NCBI GenBank assembly: GCA_902574335.1
Contig: CACGNO010000008.1
Location: 1 to 41,623 of the forward strand
DNA: 41,623 bases
Direction: 5' to 3'
Source of the DNA: an uncultured Bacteroidota bacterium
GTDB lineage: Bacteria; Bacteroidota; Bacteroidia; Flavobacteriales; Flavobacteriaceae
Below the pieces are notes generated by a model that was not told where the DNA came from, made no database searches, and saw nothing but the letters and a program-made list of their open reading frames with translations. This document shows, piece by piece, positions 15,816 to 24,231 of the stretch; the stretch's first letter is position 1, and every line of letters begins with the position of its first letter. Made by a program: the position numbers and the translations under genes.

Positions 15816-18644
15816 ATGAAAAAGATACTTTTTGCACTCCTTTTAGTTTCATATCTCGGATTTTCTCAAAATGCCAATACATCTTATGAGATGATTGAAA
15901 AATCTGAAAGCCAATATAAAATTGATTTACAAAAATCGATAGTTAAAAATATTGATTTTACAAACATAGGACCTAGTGTTATGAGCGGACGTGTAACTGA
16001 CTTAGAGGTAAACCCTAAAAATACAACAGAGTTTTATGTTGCATATGCATCTGGCGGTTTGTGGCATACATTAAATAATGGTACAACCTTTAATCCTATA
16101 ATGGATAATAGTATTACTCAAAATGTAGGAGATTTTGATATTGATTGGAATTCTAGAACAATTTATGTTGGTACAGGGGAAAGTAACTCATCTAGATCTT
16201 CATATCCTGGGATTGGTATATTAAAATCAACTGATAATGGAAAAACATGGACTAATGTAGGACTAAGAGACTCTCATCATGTAAGTAGAGTTATGATTAA
16301 TCCTGAAAATAGCGATCATGTTGTAGTTGCTGTTATTGGTCATTTATATTCAGAAAATGAAGAAAGAGGAATTTTTGTTACCTATGACGGAGGTAAAAAC
16401 TGGAATAAATCTTTATTTGTAAATAATAATACAGGAGCGATTGATTTAATATCAGATCCAAAAGATTTTAATATACAATATGCTGCTTTTTGGGAAAGAA
16501 GTAGAACTGCATGGAATTTTATTGGAAGTGGAGATGACTCAGGAATCTATAAAACTAAAAATGGAGGAAAAACATGGGATTTAATTACTACTGAAAATTC
16601 AGGATTCCCAACAGGCGAAGGAGTAGGGAGAATAGGCTTAGCAATTTATGATTCGAATACTTTATATTCAGTTGTTGATAATCAATTTAGAAGAGAGGAG
16701 AAATCAACAGAAAATTCTGATTTAAAAAGAATAGATTTCAAGGACATGACAGTTAATCAACTCTTAAAGTTAGAAGACAAAAAACTTGAAGATTTTTTAA
16801 GACAAAATGGTTTTTCTAGAGATGAAAGCTCAAAAACTATTAAAGGTAAAATTCAAAAAGGTCAATTAGTTCCTAATGATTTATATAAGTTTTTAACAGA
16901 TGCAAATGCAGAACTTTTTGACACCCCTGTAACAGGTGCTGAGGTTTATAAATCTGTTGATTCTGGAATCACCTGGACTAAACAAAATGATGAATACTTA
17001 GATGGAGTTTACAATAGTTATGGCTATTACTTTGGCAGAATTCATGTTTCACCTAAAGATTCTAATCAGATTTATATTTATGGTGTTCCGATAATTAAAT
17101 CAAATGATTCAGGAAAAACATATGCCAGAATAGGTGCAAGTAATGTCCATGTTGATCATCATGTTTTATGGATAAATCCAGAAAATACTAATCACTTAGT
17201 TCTTGGAAATGATGGTGGTGTAAATATCTCATATGATCAAGGAGAAAATTGGATTAAGTTGAATCAACCTTCAGTTGGGCAATTTTACGCAATTAATGTA
17301 GATAATTCTGAACCGTATAATGTTTATGGTGGATTACAAGATAATGGAGTATGGATGGCAAAAAACACATCAGTTGAATCACCATCATGGTACGAAACAG
17401 GACATAACAACTGGACAAAAATTATGGGAGGTGATGGTATGCATATTCAAATTGACAGTAGAGATAATAATATAGTTTACACTGGTTTACAATTTGGTAA
17501 CTATTACAGACTAAACTTATCAAAGGAAAGCAGAAAAAATATTAAGCCTAAACATAAACTTGGTGAATCGCCATTAAGATTTAACTGGCAAACTCCGATA
17601 TTAATTTCACCGCATAATCAGGATATAATTTATTTTGGAAGCAATAAGCTGCACAGGTCATTTAATAAAGGAGATGATTGGGAAAATATCTCAAGAGATT
17701 TAACTCAAGGAGGTAAAAAAGGTAATGTGCCTTATGGAACTATTGCATCATTTGATGAGTCAATTTTTTCATTTGGTAAGATAGTAGTTGGATCAGATGA
17801 TGGAAAGGTTATTTTAACTGAAAATTCTGGAAATACATGGAAAGAAATAGGAAATAGTCTTCCAAAAGATTTATGGGTTAGTAGAGTGATTTTTTCAAAA
17901 ATTGACAGCAATAAAATTTATATTACTCTGAATGGATATAGGTATAATGATTTTAATCCTTACGTTTTTGTTAGCACTAACAATGGAGAAACATGGAAGA
18001 ATATTTCCTCAAACCTCCCTCTGTCGCCTGTTAATGTAATAAGAGAAGATATTAATAGCGATAAAGTTTTATATGTAGGTACTGATAACGGAGTTTTTGT
18101 GTCTCTTGACAGTGGTGAATCATGGAATCCTTTTAGTAAAAATTTGAACAGGGTAGCTGTTCATGATTTAGTTATTCATCATGGTGAAAATGATCTATTA
18201 GTAGGAACTCATGGAAGATCTATTTATAAAACAAATCTGGATGTATTTGATAATTATATAAAAAAATACAAGAATGGAAATGACATAACCGTGCTTGATG
18301 TATCAGAGTTAAAGTTTTCTAGATCCTGGGGAAGATCTGCTAATTATAGTGATGAAGTTTACAATGAAAAAGTAATTATTGATTTGTTTAGTGAAAGTGA
18401 TAAAAATTTAGAATTTTCTATTGTAGATGAAAAAGGAAACGTGCTCAATAATGGTAATGCAATACTAAGCAAAGGATTTAATACTATTAGTGTTTTACCA
18501 ATTGTAAACGTTGACATCAATGATAAGAAACTTAAAAAACTAAGTTTTCCAACAAATATAGCTTCAGACGGGAATATTTATTTCGGAAAAGGAAAATATA
18601 CATTTAAGACAAGCAGTTTTCAAGAAAGTTTTTTAGTTAAATAA
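15816..18644 (+). CDS. Exported Asp-box/BNR (VPS10/sortilin-like) beta-propeller protein
   Basis: A 942-residue exported protein. The signal peptide MKKILFALLLVSYLGFSQ is followed by about ten Asp-box repeats (S-x-D-x-G-x-T-W type), for example STDNGKTW, YDGGKNW, KNGGKTW, VDSGITW, NDSGKTY, YDQGENW, ENSGNTW, NNGETW and LDSGESW, folding as one or two beta-propellers. A helical insert around residues 285-360 ends in DANAELFDTPVTGAEVYKS, typical of a large Bacteroidota family often annotated as glycosyl hydrolase or sortilin-like. No catalytic residues can be assigned, so the hydrolase label is not supported. I see no clear type IX secretion C-terminal domain. It is transcribed away from pepP. 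Confidence 0.85.
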   Translation: MKKILFALLLVSYLGFSQNANTSYEMIEKSESQYKIDLQKSIVKNIDFTNIGPSVMSGRVTDLEVNPKNTTEFYVAYASGGLWHTLNNGTTFNPIMDNSITQNVGDFDIDWNSRTIYVGTGESNSSRSSYPGIGILKSTDNGKTWTNVGLRDSHHVSRVMINPENSDHVVVAVIGHLYSENEERGIFVTYDGGKNWNKSLFVNNNTGAIDLISDPKDFNIQYAAFWERSRTAWNFIGSGDDSGIYKTKNGGKTWDLITTENSGFPTGEGVGRIGLAIYDSNTLYSVVDNQFRREEKSTENSDLKRIDFKDMTVNQLLKLEDKKLEDFLRQNGFSRDESSKTIKGKIQKGQLVPNDLYKFLTDANAELFDTPVTGAEVYKSVDSGITWTKQNDEYLDGVYNSYGYYFGRIHVSPKDSNQIYIYGVPIIKSNDSGKTYARIGASNVHVDHHVLWINPENTNHLVLGNDGGVNISYDQGENWIKLNQPSVGQFYAINVDNSEPYNVYGGLQDNGVWMAKNTSVESPSWYETGHNNWTKIMGGDGMHIQIDSRDNNIVYTGLQFGNYYRLNLSKESRKNIKPKHKLGESPLRFNWQTPILISPHNQDIIYFGSNKLHRSFNKGDDWENISRDLTQGGKKGNVPYGTIASFDESIFSFGKIVVGSDDGKVILTENSGNTWKEIGNSLPKDLWVSRVIFSKIDSNKIYITLNGYRYNDFNPYVFVSTNNGETWKNISSNLPLSPVNVIREDINSDKVLYVGTDNGVFVSLDSGESWNPFSKNLNRVAVHDLVIHHGENDLLVGTHGRSIYKTNLDVFDNYIKKYKNGNDITVLDVSELKFSRSWGRSANYSDEVYNEKVIIDLFSESDKNLEFSIVDEKGNVLNNGNAILSKGFNTISVLPIVNVDINDKKLKKLSFPTNIASDGNIYFGKGKYTFKTSSFQESFLVK

Positions 18645-18654
18645 CTGATAATTC

Positions 18655-18685
18655 TTGTTTCTGATTTGTTTGTGGATTAATTTTG
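18655..18685 (+). promoter_or_regulatory. Bacteroidota promoter of sdhCAB
   Basis: TTG (18655-18657), a 20-nt spacer, then TAATTTTG (18678-18685): a full TTG-N(17-23)-TAnnTTTG promoter, 18 nt before the sdhC ATG. The track's TTG start at 18683 lies inside the -7 box, which argues against it. Confidence 0.7.
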
Positions 18686-18703
18686 TTAATCTATAAAATT
18701 TAC

Positions 18704-19366
18704 ATGAAAAATATTTTTAAATCCTCAATTGGTAGAAAAATAGCGATGGCTTTATCGGGGATTTTTTTAATAGTTTTTTTAACCCAACACTTTCTAATTA
18801 ACATTACATCTGTTTTCAGTGAGGATATATTTAATATGTTATCCCATTTCATGGGCAACAACCCTTTAGTTCAATTTGTATTGCAACCAGTTTTAATTGC
18901 AGGAGTGCTTTTTCATTTTGTTATGGGTTTTATTTTAGAATGGCAAAATAGAAAGGCAAGACCTGTCACATACGCTATGTACAAGGGATCTAAAAACTCA
19001 ATGTTTGTTTCTAGGAATATGATTATATCAGGTATAGTGATTCTATCTTTTTTAGTATTACATTTTTACGATTTTTGGGTTCCAGAGATGGATTATAAGT
19101 ATATACAGTCTCTGCCCGAAGACCCTAATAGATATTATGAGGAATTGATCCACAAATTTGAAAATCCAGTAAGAGTTGGTTTATATTGTCTATCTTTTAT
19201 ATTTCTTGCTTTACACTTAGTTCATGGTTTGTCATCTTCAACTCAGTCATTAGGAACTAATAACAAGTATGCTACAACTATTGAAAAAATAAGCTTTGCT
19301 TTTGGCATAGCTATTCCATTAGGGTTCTGTTTCATTGCTCTTTATCATTTTTTTATTCATTTTTAA
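18704..19366 (+). CDS. sdhC: Succinate dehydrogenase cytochrome b subunit
   Basis: Membrane anchor carrying haem b and the quinone site of succinate:quinone reductase. 220 residues with about five hydrophobic helices (IAMALSGIFLIVFLTQHFLIN; LVQFVLQPVLIAGVLFHFVMGFI; MIISGIVILSFLVLHFYDFWV; GLYCLSFIFLALHLVHGL; and a C-terminal one). Histidines within the helices are candidate haem ligands. This is the single-polypeptide anchor type found in Bacteroidota. The start is moved from the track's TTG (18683) to ATG 18704 (MKNIFKSSIGRKIAMALSG) because the TTG lies in the promoter. The stop lies inside a TTTTAACAC repeat that recurs before sdhA. Confidence 0.95.
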   Translation: MKNIFKSSIGRKIAMALSGIFLIVFLTQHFLINITSVFSEDIFNMLSHFMGNNPLVQFVLQPVLIAGVLFHFVMGFILEWQNRKARPVTYAMYKGSKNSMFVSRNMIISGIVILSFLVLHFYDFWVPEMDYKYIQSLPEDPNRYYEELIHKFENPVRVGLYCLSFIFLALHLVHGLSSSTQSLGTNNKYATTIEKISFAFGIAIPLGFCFIALYHFFIHF

Positions 19367-19506
19367 CACATAATGCACGATTTTGTAACACTATCAATTT
19401 ATTAATATGTGTTACATATAATATATATATTACAAATATAGAGCGTGTTAAAAAAATAATTAATCACATTTTTTTTTATTTTAATTTTTATTATTAATTT
19501 TAACAC
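19361..19506. repeat. Direct repeat TTTTAACAC bracketing the sdhC-sdhA gap
   Basis: TTTTAACAC occurs at 19361-19369 (spanning the sdhC stop) and again at 19498-19506 (just before the long sdhA ORF). The flanks are also similar (ATTTTTAACACATAATG versus AATTTTAACACGTGAATG). The pair could be an attachment core or target duplication left by an integrative element. This is inference; the repeat itself is seen directly. Confidence 0.5.
19385..19415. repeat. Inverted repeat GTAACAC...GTGTTAC
   Basis: GTAACAC (19385-19391) and GTGTTAC (19409-19415) form perfect 7-bp arms separated by 17 bp. They share the GTGTTA core with the repeats further on, so a protein-binding role (recombinase arm sites or an operator) is more likely than a terminator. 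No T-run follows. Confidence 0.5.
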
Positions 19507-19507
19507 G
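19444..19507. repeat. Inverted repeat CGTGTTAAAA...TTTTAACACG
   Basis: CGTGTTAAAA (19444-19453) and TTTTAACACG (19498-19507) form perfect 10-bp arms around a 44-bp extremely AT-rich spacer, ending 3 bp before the ATG of the fused sdhA ORF. The long spacer and position argue against an intrinsic terminator. Confidence 0.55.
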
Positions 19508-19510
19508 TGA

Positions 19511-19810
19511 ATGAAAAAAATTACTTACTCTTTAAACTATAGAAAGCCTAAAGAAGAATACACCGAAAATTGTGAGTTAACTGTTTGCGTTAGATATTAT
19601 CAAAAATTAGATGATGGAAAACATAAAGTAGTAAAAAAAAGTACTGGTGTTAAATGCAAACTCAAAGATTGGGACTCTGATTGGCACAAAGCAGAAAATA
19701 GACACCCTATTAAATCTACTGATTCTAACTATTTAGAAAAGAACAGGATTATTCGTAACAAGTCTATAGATCTTCATTCATTTATTAAAGATTTGAAACC
19801 GTTAAAAAAC
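19511..19810 (+). other. Integrase arm-DNA-binding-like segment fused to sdhA
   Basis: Residues 1-100 of the sdhA ORF are absent from ordinary SdhA. They read [19 protein letters not shown], then a beta-strand pattern [34 protein letters not shown], then a helical stretch ([20 protein letters not shown]). The order 'VRY...K..KKSTGVK....W' followed by a helix resembles the N-terminal arm DNA-binding domain of Bacteroidota tyrosine recombinases (Arm-DNA-bind type). The core-binding and catalytic domains of a recombinase are missing. The recognition is by pattern memory, not by a search. Confidence 0.6.
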
Positions 19811-21814
19811 ATTTCATCATTTAATTCAAAAGTTCCAAATGGTCCTCTTCATTTAAAATGGAGCAATCATAAAAATGACGTAAGATTAGTAAGTCCTGCT
19901 AATAAAAGAAATATCGATATCATTGTTGTTGGTACTGGTCTAGCGGGAGGTTCCGCATGTGCTACTCTTGCAGAACAAGGATACAATGTCAAAGCCTTTT
20001 GTTTTCAGGATTCATCTCGAAGAGCACACTCTATTGCTGCTCAAGGTGGTATTAATGCTGCAAAGAATTATCAGGGAGATGGTGATTCTGTCTACAGACT
20101 TTTTTACGATACAATAAAAGGCGGTGATTATAGATCTAGAGAATCTAATGTGTACAGATTAGCAGAAGTTTCATCAAGCATTATTGACCAATGCGTTGCA
20201 CAAGGAGTTCCATTTGCTCGTGAATATGGAGGACTTCTAGATAATAGATCTTTTGGTGGTGTTCTTGTGTCAAGAACATTCTACGCTAAAGGTCAAACAG
20301 GACAACAATTACTACTAGGTGCTTATTCTGCAATGAATAGACAAGTTGCAAGAGGAAAAATTGAAATGTTCACTCGACATGAAATGATGGATATTGTTGT
20401 GGTTGAAGGTAAAGCACGTGGTATCATTACACGAAACTTAATTACTGGTGAAATTGAGAAGCATTCAGCTCATGCGGTTGTTTTAGCCTCCGGAGGATAT
20501 GGGAATCTATTTTATTTATCGACTAATGCAATGGGAAGTAATGTTTCAGCTGCATGGAAAGTTCACAAAAAAGGTGCTTTATTTGCTAATCCATCATTTA
20601 CCCAAATCCATCCAACTTGTATTCCTGTTTCAGGAGATTATCAATCTAAATTGACACTTATGTCAGAATCACTTAGAAATGATGGTAGAATATGGGTGCC
20701 GAAGAAAATTGAAGATGCTAAAAAAATTAGTGAAGGAACTTTAAAACCAATCGATCTTAATGAAGAAGACAGAGATTATTATTTAGAGCGAAGATATCCA
20801 GCCTTTGGAAATCTTGTACCAAGAGATGTTGCATCAAGAGCTGCTAAAGAACGATGTGATGCTGGATATGGTGTTAATAAAACAGGTGAAGCAGTTTTCT
20901 TAGATTTTTCATCCGCAATTATTCGATATGGAAAAGAAAAAGCTTTGGTAAAAGGCTTAGACACTGAAGATATGGATTTAGTTAAATCATTAGGAGAAGG
21001 TGTTATTAGAGCTAAATATGGAAATTTATTTCAGATGTATGAGAAAATTGTAGATGAAAATCCTTACAAAACACCAATGATGATTTATCCTGCGGTGCAT
21101 TATACAATGGGAGGTCTTTGGGTAGACTACAATCTAATGACAACTATACCTGGGTGTTATGCAATTGGAGAAGCTAATTTCTCTGATCATGGAGCTAATA
21201 GGCTTGGCGCATCCGCATTAATGCAAGGACTGGCTGATGGTTACTTTGTATTGCCAAATACTATAAATGATTACTTAGCTGATGATATAAAAACTGGGCC
21301 AATTCCAAATGATAAACCTGAATTTGATGAAGCAAAAAAGAATGTTGAAGAAAAAATAGAAAAATTAATTTCTAATAAAGGATCAAAGTCAGTTGATTTC
21401 TTTCACAAAAAATTAGGTAAAATTATTTGGAATAACTGTGGTATGTCTAGAAACGAAACAGATTTAAAAAAGGCTATAAAAGATATTCAAAACCTAAGAT
21501 CGGACTTTTACAATAATATTAAAGTAACAGGTGATAAAAACTCCTTTAATGAATCTTTAGCAAAAGCTCTAAGGGTTGCTGATTTCATGGAACTTGGAGA
21601 ATTATTTGCAGTTGACGCTTTGAATAGAAATGAGTCTTGTGGAGGTCACTTCAGAGAAGAATATCAAACAAAAGAAGGAGAAGCATTAAGAAATGATGAT
21701 GATTATAGGTTTGTTTCAGCTTGGGAGTATAATCCTATAATCGAATTTTCAAAATTACACAAAGAACATTTAGACTTTGAAAATGTTGAACTTAAAAGTA
21801 GGTCTTATAAATAA
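19511..21814 (+). CDS. sdhA: Succinate dehydrogenase flavoprotein subunit with N-terminal extension
   Basis: Flavoprotein oxidising succinate to fumarate with covalently bound FAD. The SdhA part begins at about residue 101 ([17 protein letters not shown]) and is complete: FAD-binding GTGLAGG (141-147), the FAD-linking histidine H173 in [18 protein letters not shown], and [12 protein letters not shown] with [17 protein letters not shown], ending in RSYK. Without the extension it is 667 residues, normal for Bacteroidota. The first 100 residues look like a recombinase arm-binding domain fused in frame. No in-frame ATG occurs at the expected native start; the codon there is ATT (19811), and an in-frame TTG lies at 19793. 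Either the fusion is translated from 19511 or a non-ATG start is used. sdhB follows with no gap. Confidence 0.93.
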   Translation: MKKITYSLNYRKPKEEYTENCELTVCVRYYQKLDDGKHKVVKKSTGVKCKLKDWDSDWHKAENRHPIKSTDSNYLEKNRIIRNKSIDLHSFIKDLKPLKNISSFNSKVPNGPLHLKWSNHKNDVRLVSPANKRNIDIIVVGTGLAGGSACATLAEQGYNVKAFCFQDSSRRAHSIAAQGGINAAKNYQGDGDSVYRLFYDTIKGGDYRSRESNVYRLAEVSSSIIDQCVAQGVPFAREYGGLLDNRSFGGVLVSRTFYAKGQTGQQLLLGAYSAMNRQVARGKIEMFTRHEMMDIVVVEGKARGIITRNLITGEIEKHSAHAVVLASGGYGNLFYLSTNAMGSNVSAAWKVHKKGALFANPSFTQIHPTCIPVSGDYQSKLTLMSESLRNDGRIWVPKKIEDAKKISEGTLKPIDLNEEDRDYYLERRYPAFGNLVPRDVASRAAKERCDAGYGVNKTGEAVFLDFSSAIIRYGKEKALVKGLDTEDMDLVKSLGEGVIRAKYGNLFQMYEKIVDENPYKTPMMIYPAVHYTMGGLWVDYNLMTTIPGCYAIGEANFSDHGANRLGASALMQGLADGYFVLPNTINDYLADDIKTGPIPNDKPEFDEAKKNVEEKIEKLISNKGSKSVDFFHKKLGKIIWNNCGMSRNETDLKKAIKDIQNLRSDFYNNIKVTGDKNSFNESLAKALRVADFMELGELFAVDALNRNESCGGHFREEYQTKEGEALRNDDDYRFVSAWEYNPIIEFSKLHKEHLDFENVELKSRSYK

Positions 21815-22561
21815 ATGAAGTTATATCTAAAAATATGGCGTCAAAAAAATAGTCAATCCAAAGGGAAAATTGTTGATTATGAGATTGATGATATTTCACC
21901 TGATATGTCTTTTCTAGAAATGATGGATGTATTAAATGAAAAGATCATTGATGAAGATGGTGATCCAGTAGCTTTTGATCATGACTGTAGAGAAGGAATA
22001 TGTGGATCATGCTCAATGTTTATAAATGGAGAGCCACATGGACCTGACAAGTTAATTACAACTTGCCAATTGCATATGAGAAGATTTAAAGATGGTGATA
22101 CTATTTATATTGAACCTTTTAGAGCTAAAGCATTCCCAATAATAAAAGATTTAGTAGTTGATAGAACAGCGTTTGACAGAATTCAACAATCTGGTGGCTT
22201 TATATCAATTAATACATCAGGAAATACTCTTGACGCTAATACAATTCCAATTGAAAAGGAAAATGCTGATAAAGCATTTGATGCTGCAACTTGTATTGGT
22301 TGTGGTGCATGTGTTGCAAGTTGTAAGAATTCGTCTGCAATGTTGTTTGTTTCTGCTAAAGTATCTCAATTTTCTTTATTGCCTCAAGGTAAAGTTGAAG
22401 CTACTGATAGAGTTTTGAATATGGTTAATCAAATGGATGAAGAAGGTTTTGGAAATTGTACCAATACCGGAGCATGTCACGTTGAGTGTCCTAAAGGAAT
22501 CTCATTGGATTACATTGCAAAGCTTAATAGAGAATACGTTAAAGCAAACCTGAAGAAATAA
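21815..22561 (+). CDS. sdhB: Succinate dehydrogenase iron-sulfur subunit
   Basis: Electron-transfer subunit linking the SdhA flavin to the quinone site. 248 residues. The 2Fe-2S ligands are in [12 protein letters not shown] (C58, C63, C66) with C84. The 4Fe-4S and 3Fe-4S ligands are C160, C163, C166 and C170 ([11 protein letters not shown]) and C215, C221 and C225 ([15 protein letters not shown]). All three cluster motifs are complete. The ATG directly abuts the sdhA stop. It ends one base from the convergent Ig-like lipoprotein gene, leaving no room for a terminator. Confidence 0.98.
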   Translation: MKLYLKIWRQKNSQSKGKIVDYEIDDISPDMSFLEMMDVLNEKIIDEDGDPVAFDHDCREGICGSCSMFINGEPHGPDKLITTCQLHMRRFKDGDTIYIEPFRAKAFPIIKDLVVDRTAFDRIQQSGGFISINTSGNTLDANTIPIEKENADKAFDAATCIGCGACVASCKNSSAMLFVSAKVSQFSLLPQGKVEATDRVLNMVNQMDEEGFGNCTNTGACHVECPKGISLDYIAKLNREYVKANLKK

Positions 22562-22562
22562 A

Positions 22563-24155
22563 TTATATACTTTCTCTAATAATCCAATTTGCTCTAATCT
22601 TGATTTTTTCTGGGCTATGGATTGTTCTTTCTGCATTAATCTTTTTTAAATAATTTCCGGAGTCCCATTTCATATTTTTGTTTTTATCATGAATTAATCG
22701 AATACTGTAATCACCAGGATTAATATTTTCAAAAATACAATCATCTAGTTCGTCTGTTAGATATTTTATTTTAACTATTTTTTCATTTGAATCTAACAAT
22801 TCAACTATAATTGGGAATTCTTTTAATGATAAAATGTTCATAATAAGAGTACCATAATCAGATGCTTTTTTTGTGGAAAGATTATACTGTAAAGTGTCAA
22901 TCGTATTTTCATAAAAATCAACAATTGAATTAGGAAATAAATTAATGAAGTAGTTATCATTTGGTAATACTTCAAAGTCAAATACAATACGGTTATTATT
23001 TTCAATGTTTGTTGAAAAGCTAACTTCAACTGAGTCCTTGTTCATAATTTTTATGAAATTGTTATTTACAGAATTTAATGGAATATTGCTATTTAGTGCA
23101 AACTTAGCCCCTAAATCAATTGAATTATTATTCTCATTCTCAATTTGTAAAGAATCTATATCTAGTTTCTTTTTTGGGAAGGGTAACTTATATTCCTCTT
23201 CATAACCCTCATTTGTAATTCTCATACGTATTGTATCATATTCAAATTCTTTGAACCAAAAATTAAGAGTATCCTTATCCTTTTCATATGTTATGGCCGT
23301 AGATTCTTTGGCATTTTTATTTTCGATTTTTATCTTTAGGTTTTCCTCATTGCCTCTGAATCCAAAACTTACTCTGTTATAAAAATTTTGAAATGGTTTA
23401 AAAATAAAAAATGAGGGTTCTTCTTTAAATATTTTTAAATCAATTTTATAATCACCAGGTAACTCAACTATTTCATCGTAAAATGCAATTTTATCAATTA
23501 AAGGATCAAACAAAAAGTTATTATTATAATCTTTAATTGCAACTAGATGATATTTTCCTGATTTTAGATTTGTGAATTTAAAGTATGTACTATCCAGTGT
23601 GCTTGCTACATAAGTAGGTTTATTTTTAAATACAATTGAGTCATTAAATTCATTATTTAAGGGATATAACATAGCTGTTATTAATTCTTCCGTTTTTGAA
23701 GAATAACCGTCATTAATCATCCCATCGATTTCTAACGAATCAATATATGAGCCCGTTGAAAAAGCATATTTATAAAATGGCAACTCATTTTCTTCATTAT
23801 TATCTTTTATACTTTGACCAAAATTAAAAACATATGTAGTGCTATCTGTAAATGTTTCGTTTATGTCGATATCGATATATTTAGATGCACCACCTTGAGG
23901 GAAAATAGAATATTTATTTTTTTCTATTGGTGGAGAAACAACTAGTTGAGAATTAAGATCCTCTAGTTTTATATATTCATTAAAAAATATTCTTATTCTT
24001 TTATCATTAAAAAAAACTGAATTATTTTCTGGGACTGTTTTAATAACCTCCGGTGGAGCTTCATCTATAGGTCCACCATCGGGAGTTCCTCTCTTTGCAC
24101 ATGAAATACTTATAAATATTAATATGAGTAGTGGAATTATAAATTTGATTTTCAT
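22563..24155 (-). CDS. Ig-like domain (SbsA-type) lipoprotein
   Basis: A 530-residue lipoprotein with signal MKIKFIIPLLILIFISISCAKRG (lipobox SISC, Cys19). The adjoining GTPDGGPIDEAPPEVIKTVPENNSVFFNDKRIRIFFNEYI is the typical start of the Bacteroidota family with an SbsA-like Ig domain (Big_5). Later stretches (KSGKYHLVAIKDYNNNFLFDP; NPGDYSIRLIHDKNKNMKWDSGNY) resemble carboxypeptidase-regulatory-like beta-sandwiches. It is probably located on the outer-membrane periplasmic face or the surface; its function is unknown. It is convergent with sdhB and divergent from glyS (76 bp). Confidence 0.85.
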   Translation of the reverse strand: MKIKFIIPLLILIFISISCAKRGTPDGGPIDEAPPEVIKTVPENNSVFFNDKRIRIFFNEYIKLEDLNSQLVVSPPIEKNKYSIFPQGGASKYIDIDINETFTDSTTYVFNFGQSIKDNNEENELPFYKYAFSTGSYIDSLEIDGMINDGYSSKTEELITAMLYPLNNEFNDSIVFKNKPTYVASTLDSTYFKFTNLKSGKYHLVAIKDYNNNFLFDPLIDKIAFYDEIVELPGDYKIDLKIFKEEPSFFIFKPFQNFYNRVSFGFRGNEENLKIKIENKNAKESTAITYEKDKDTLNFWFKEFEYDTIRMRITNEGYEEEYKLPFPKKKLDIDSLQIENENNNSIDLGAKFALNSNIPLNSVNNNFIKIMNKDSVEVSFSTNIENNNRIVFDFEVLPNDNYFINLFPNSIVDFYENTIDTLQYNLSTKKASDYGTLIMNILSLKEFPIIVELLDSNEKIVKIKYLTDELDDCIFENINPGDYSIRLIHDKNKNMKWDSGNYLKKINAERTIHSPEKIKIRANWIIRESI

Positions 24156-24219
24156 TAATAACTTGAATTATATAAAGCTTTTTTCAATTAAATTAAAATC
24201 ATATTAATGTTGAATATAG

Positions 24220-24227
24220 TATTTTTG
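24220..24227 (+). promoter_or_regulatory. TATTTTTG, possible -7 element of glyS
   Basis: TATTTTTG matches TAnnTTTG and ends only 4 nt before the glyS ATG (24232). No TTG lies at the usual spacing. If real, the glyS transcript would be leaderless. The rest of the 76-bp divergent gap shows nothing else. Confidence 0.35.
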
Positions 24228-24231
24228 TTAA

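Noticed and set aside
15816-18644. Annotation of the Asp-box protein as a glycosyl hydrolase/sialidase
   Set aside because: Asp-box repeats alone do not show hydrolase activity; no catalytic triad could be assigned.
18683-18703. TTG 18683 as sdhC start
   Set aside because: It lies within the -7 promoter box TAATTTTG; ATG 18704 fits homologues.
19444-19507. CGTGTTAAAA inverted repeat as an intrinsic terminator of sdhC
   Set aside because: The spacer is 44 bp, the second arm ends 3 bp before an ORF, and no T-run follows; a binding-site role fits better.
22158-22418. 86-aa ORF inside sdhB
   Set aside because: Shadow frame of the conserved sdhB; leucine/valine-rich translation typical of an AT-rich off-frame.
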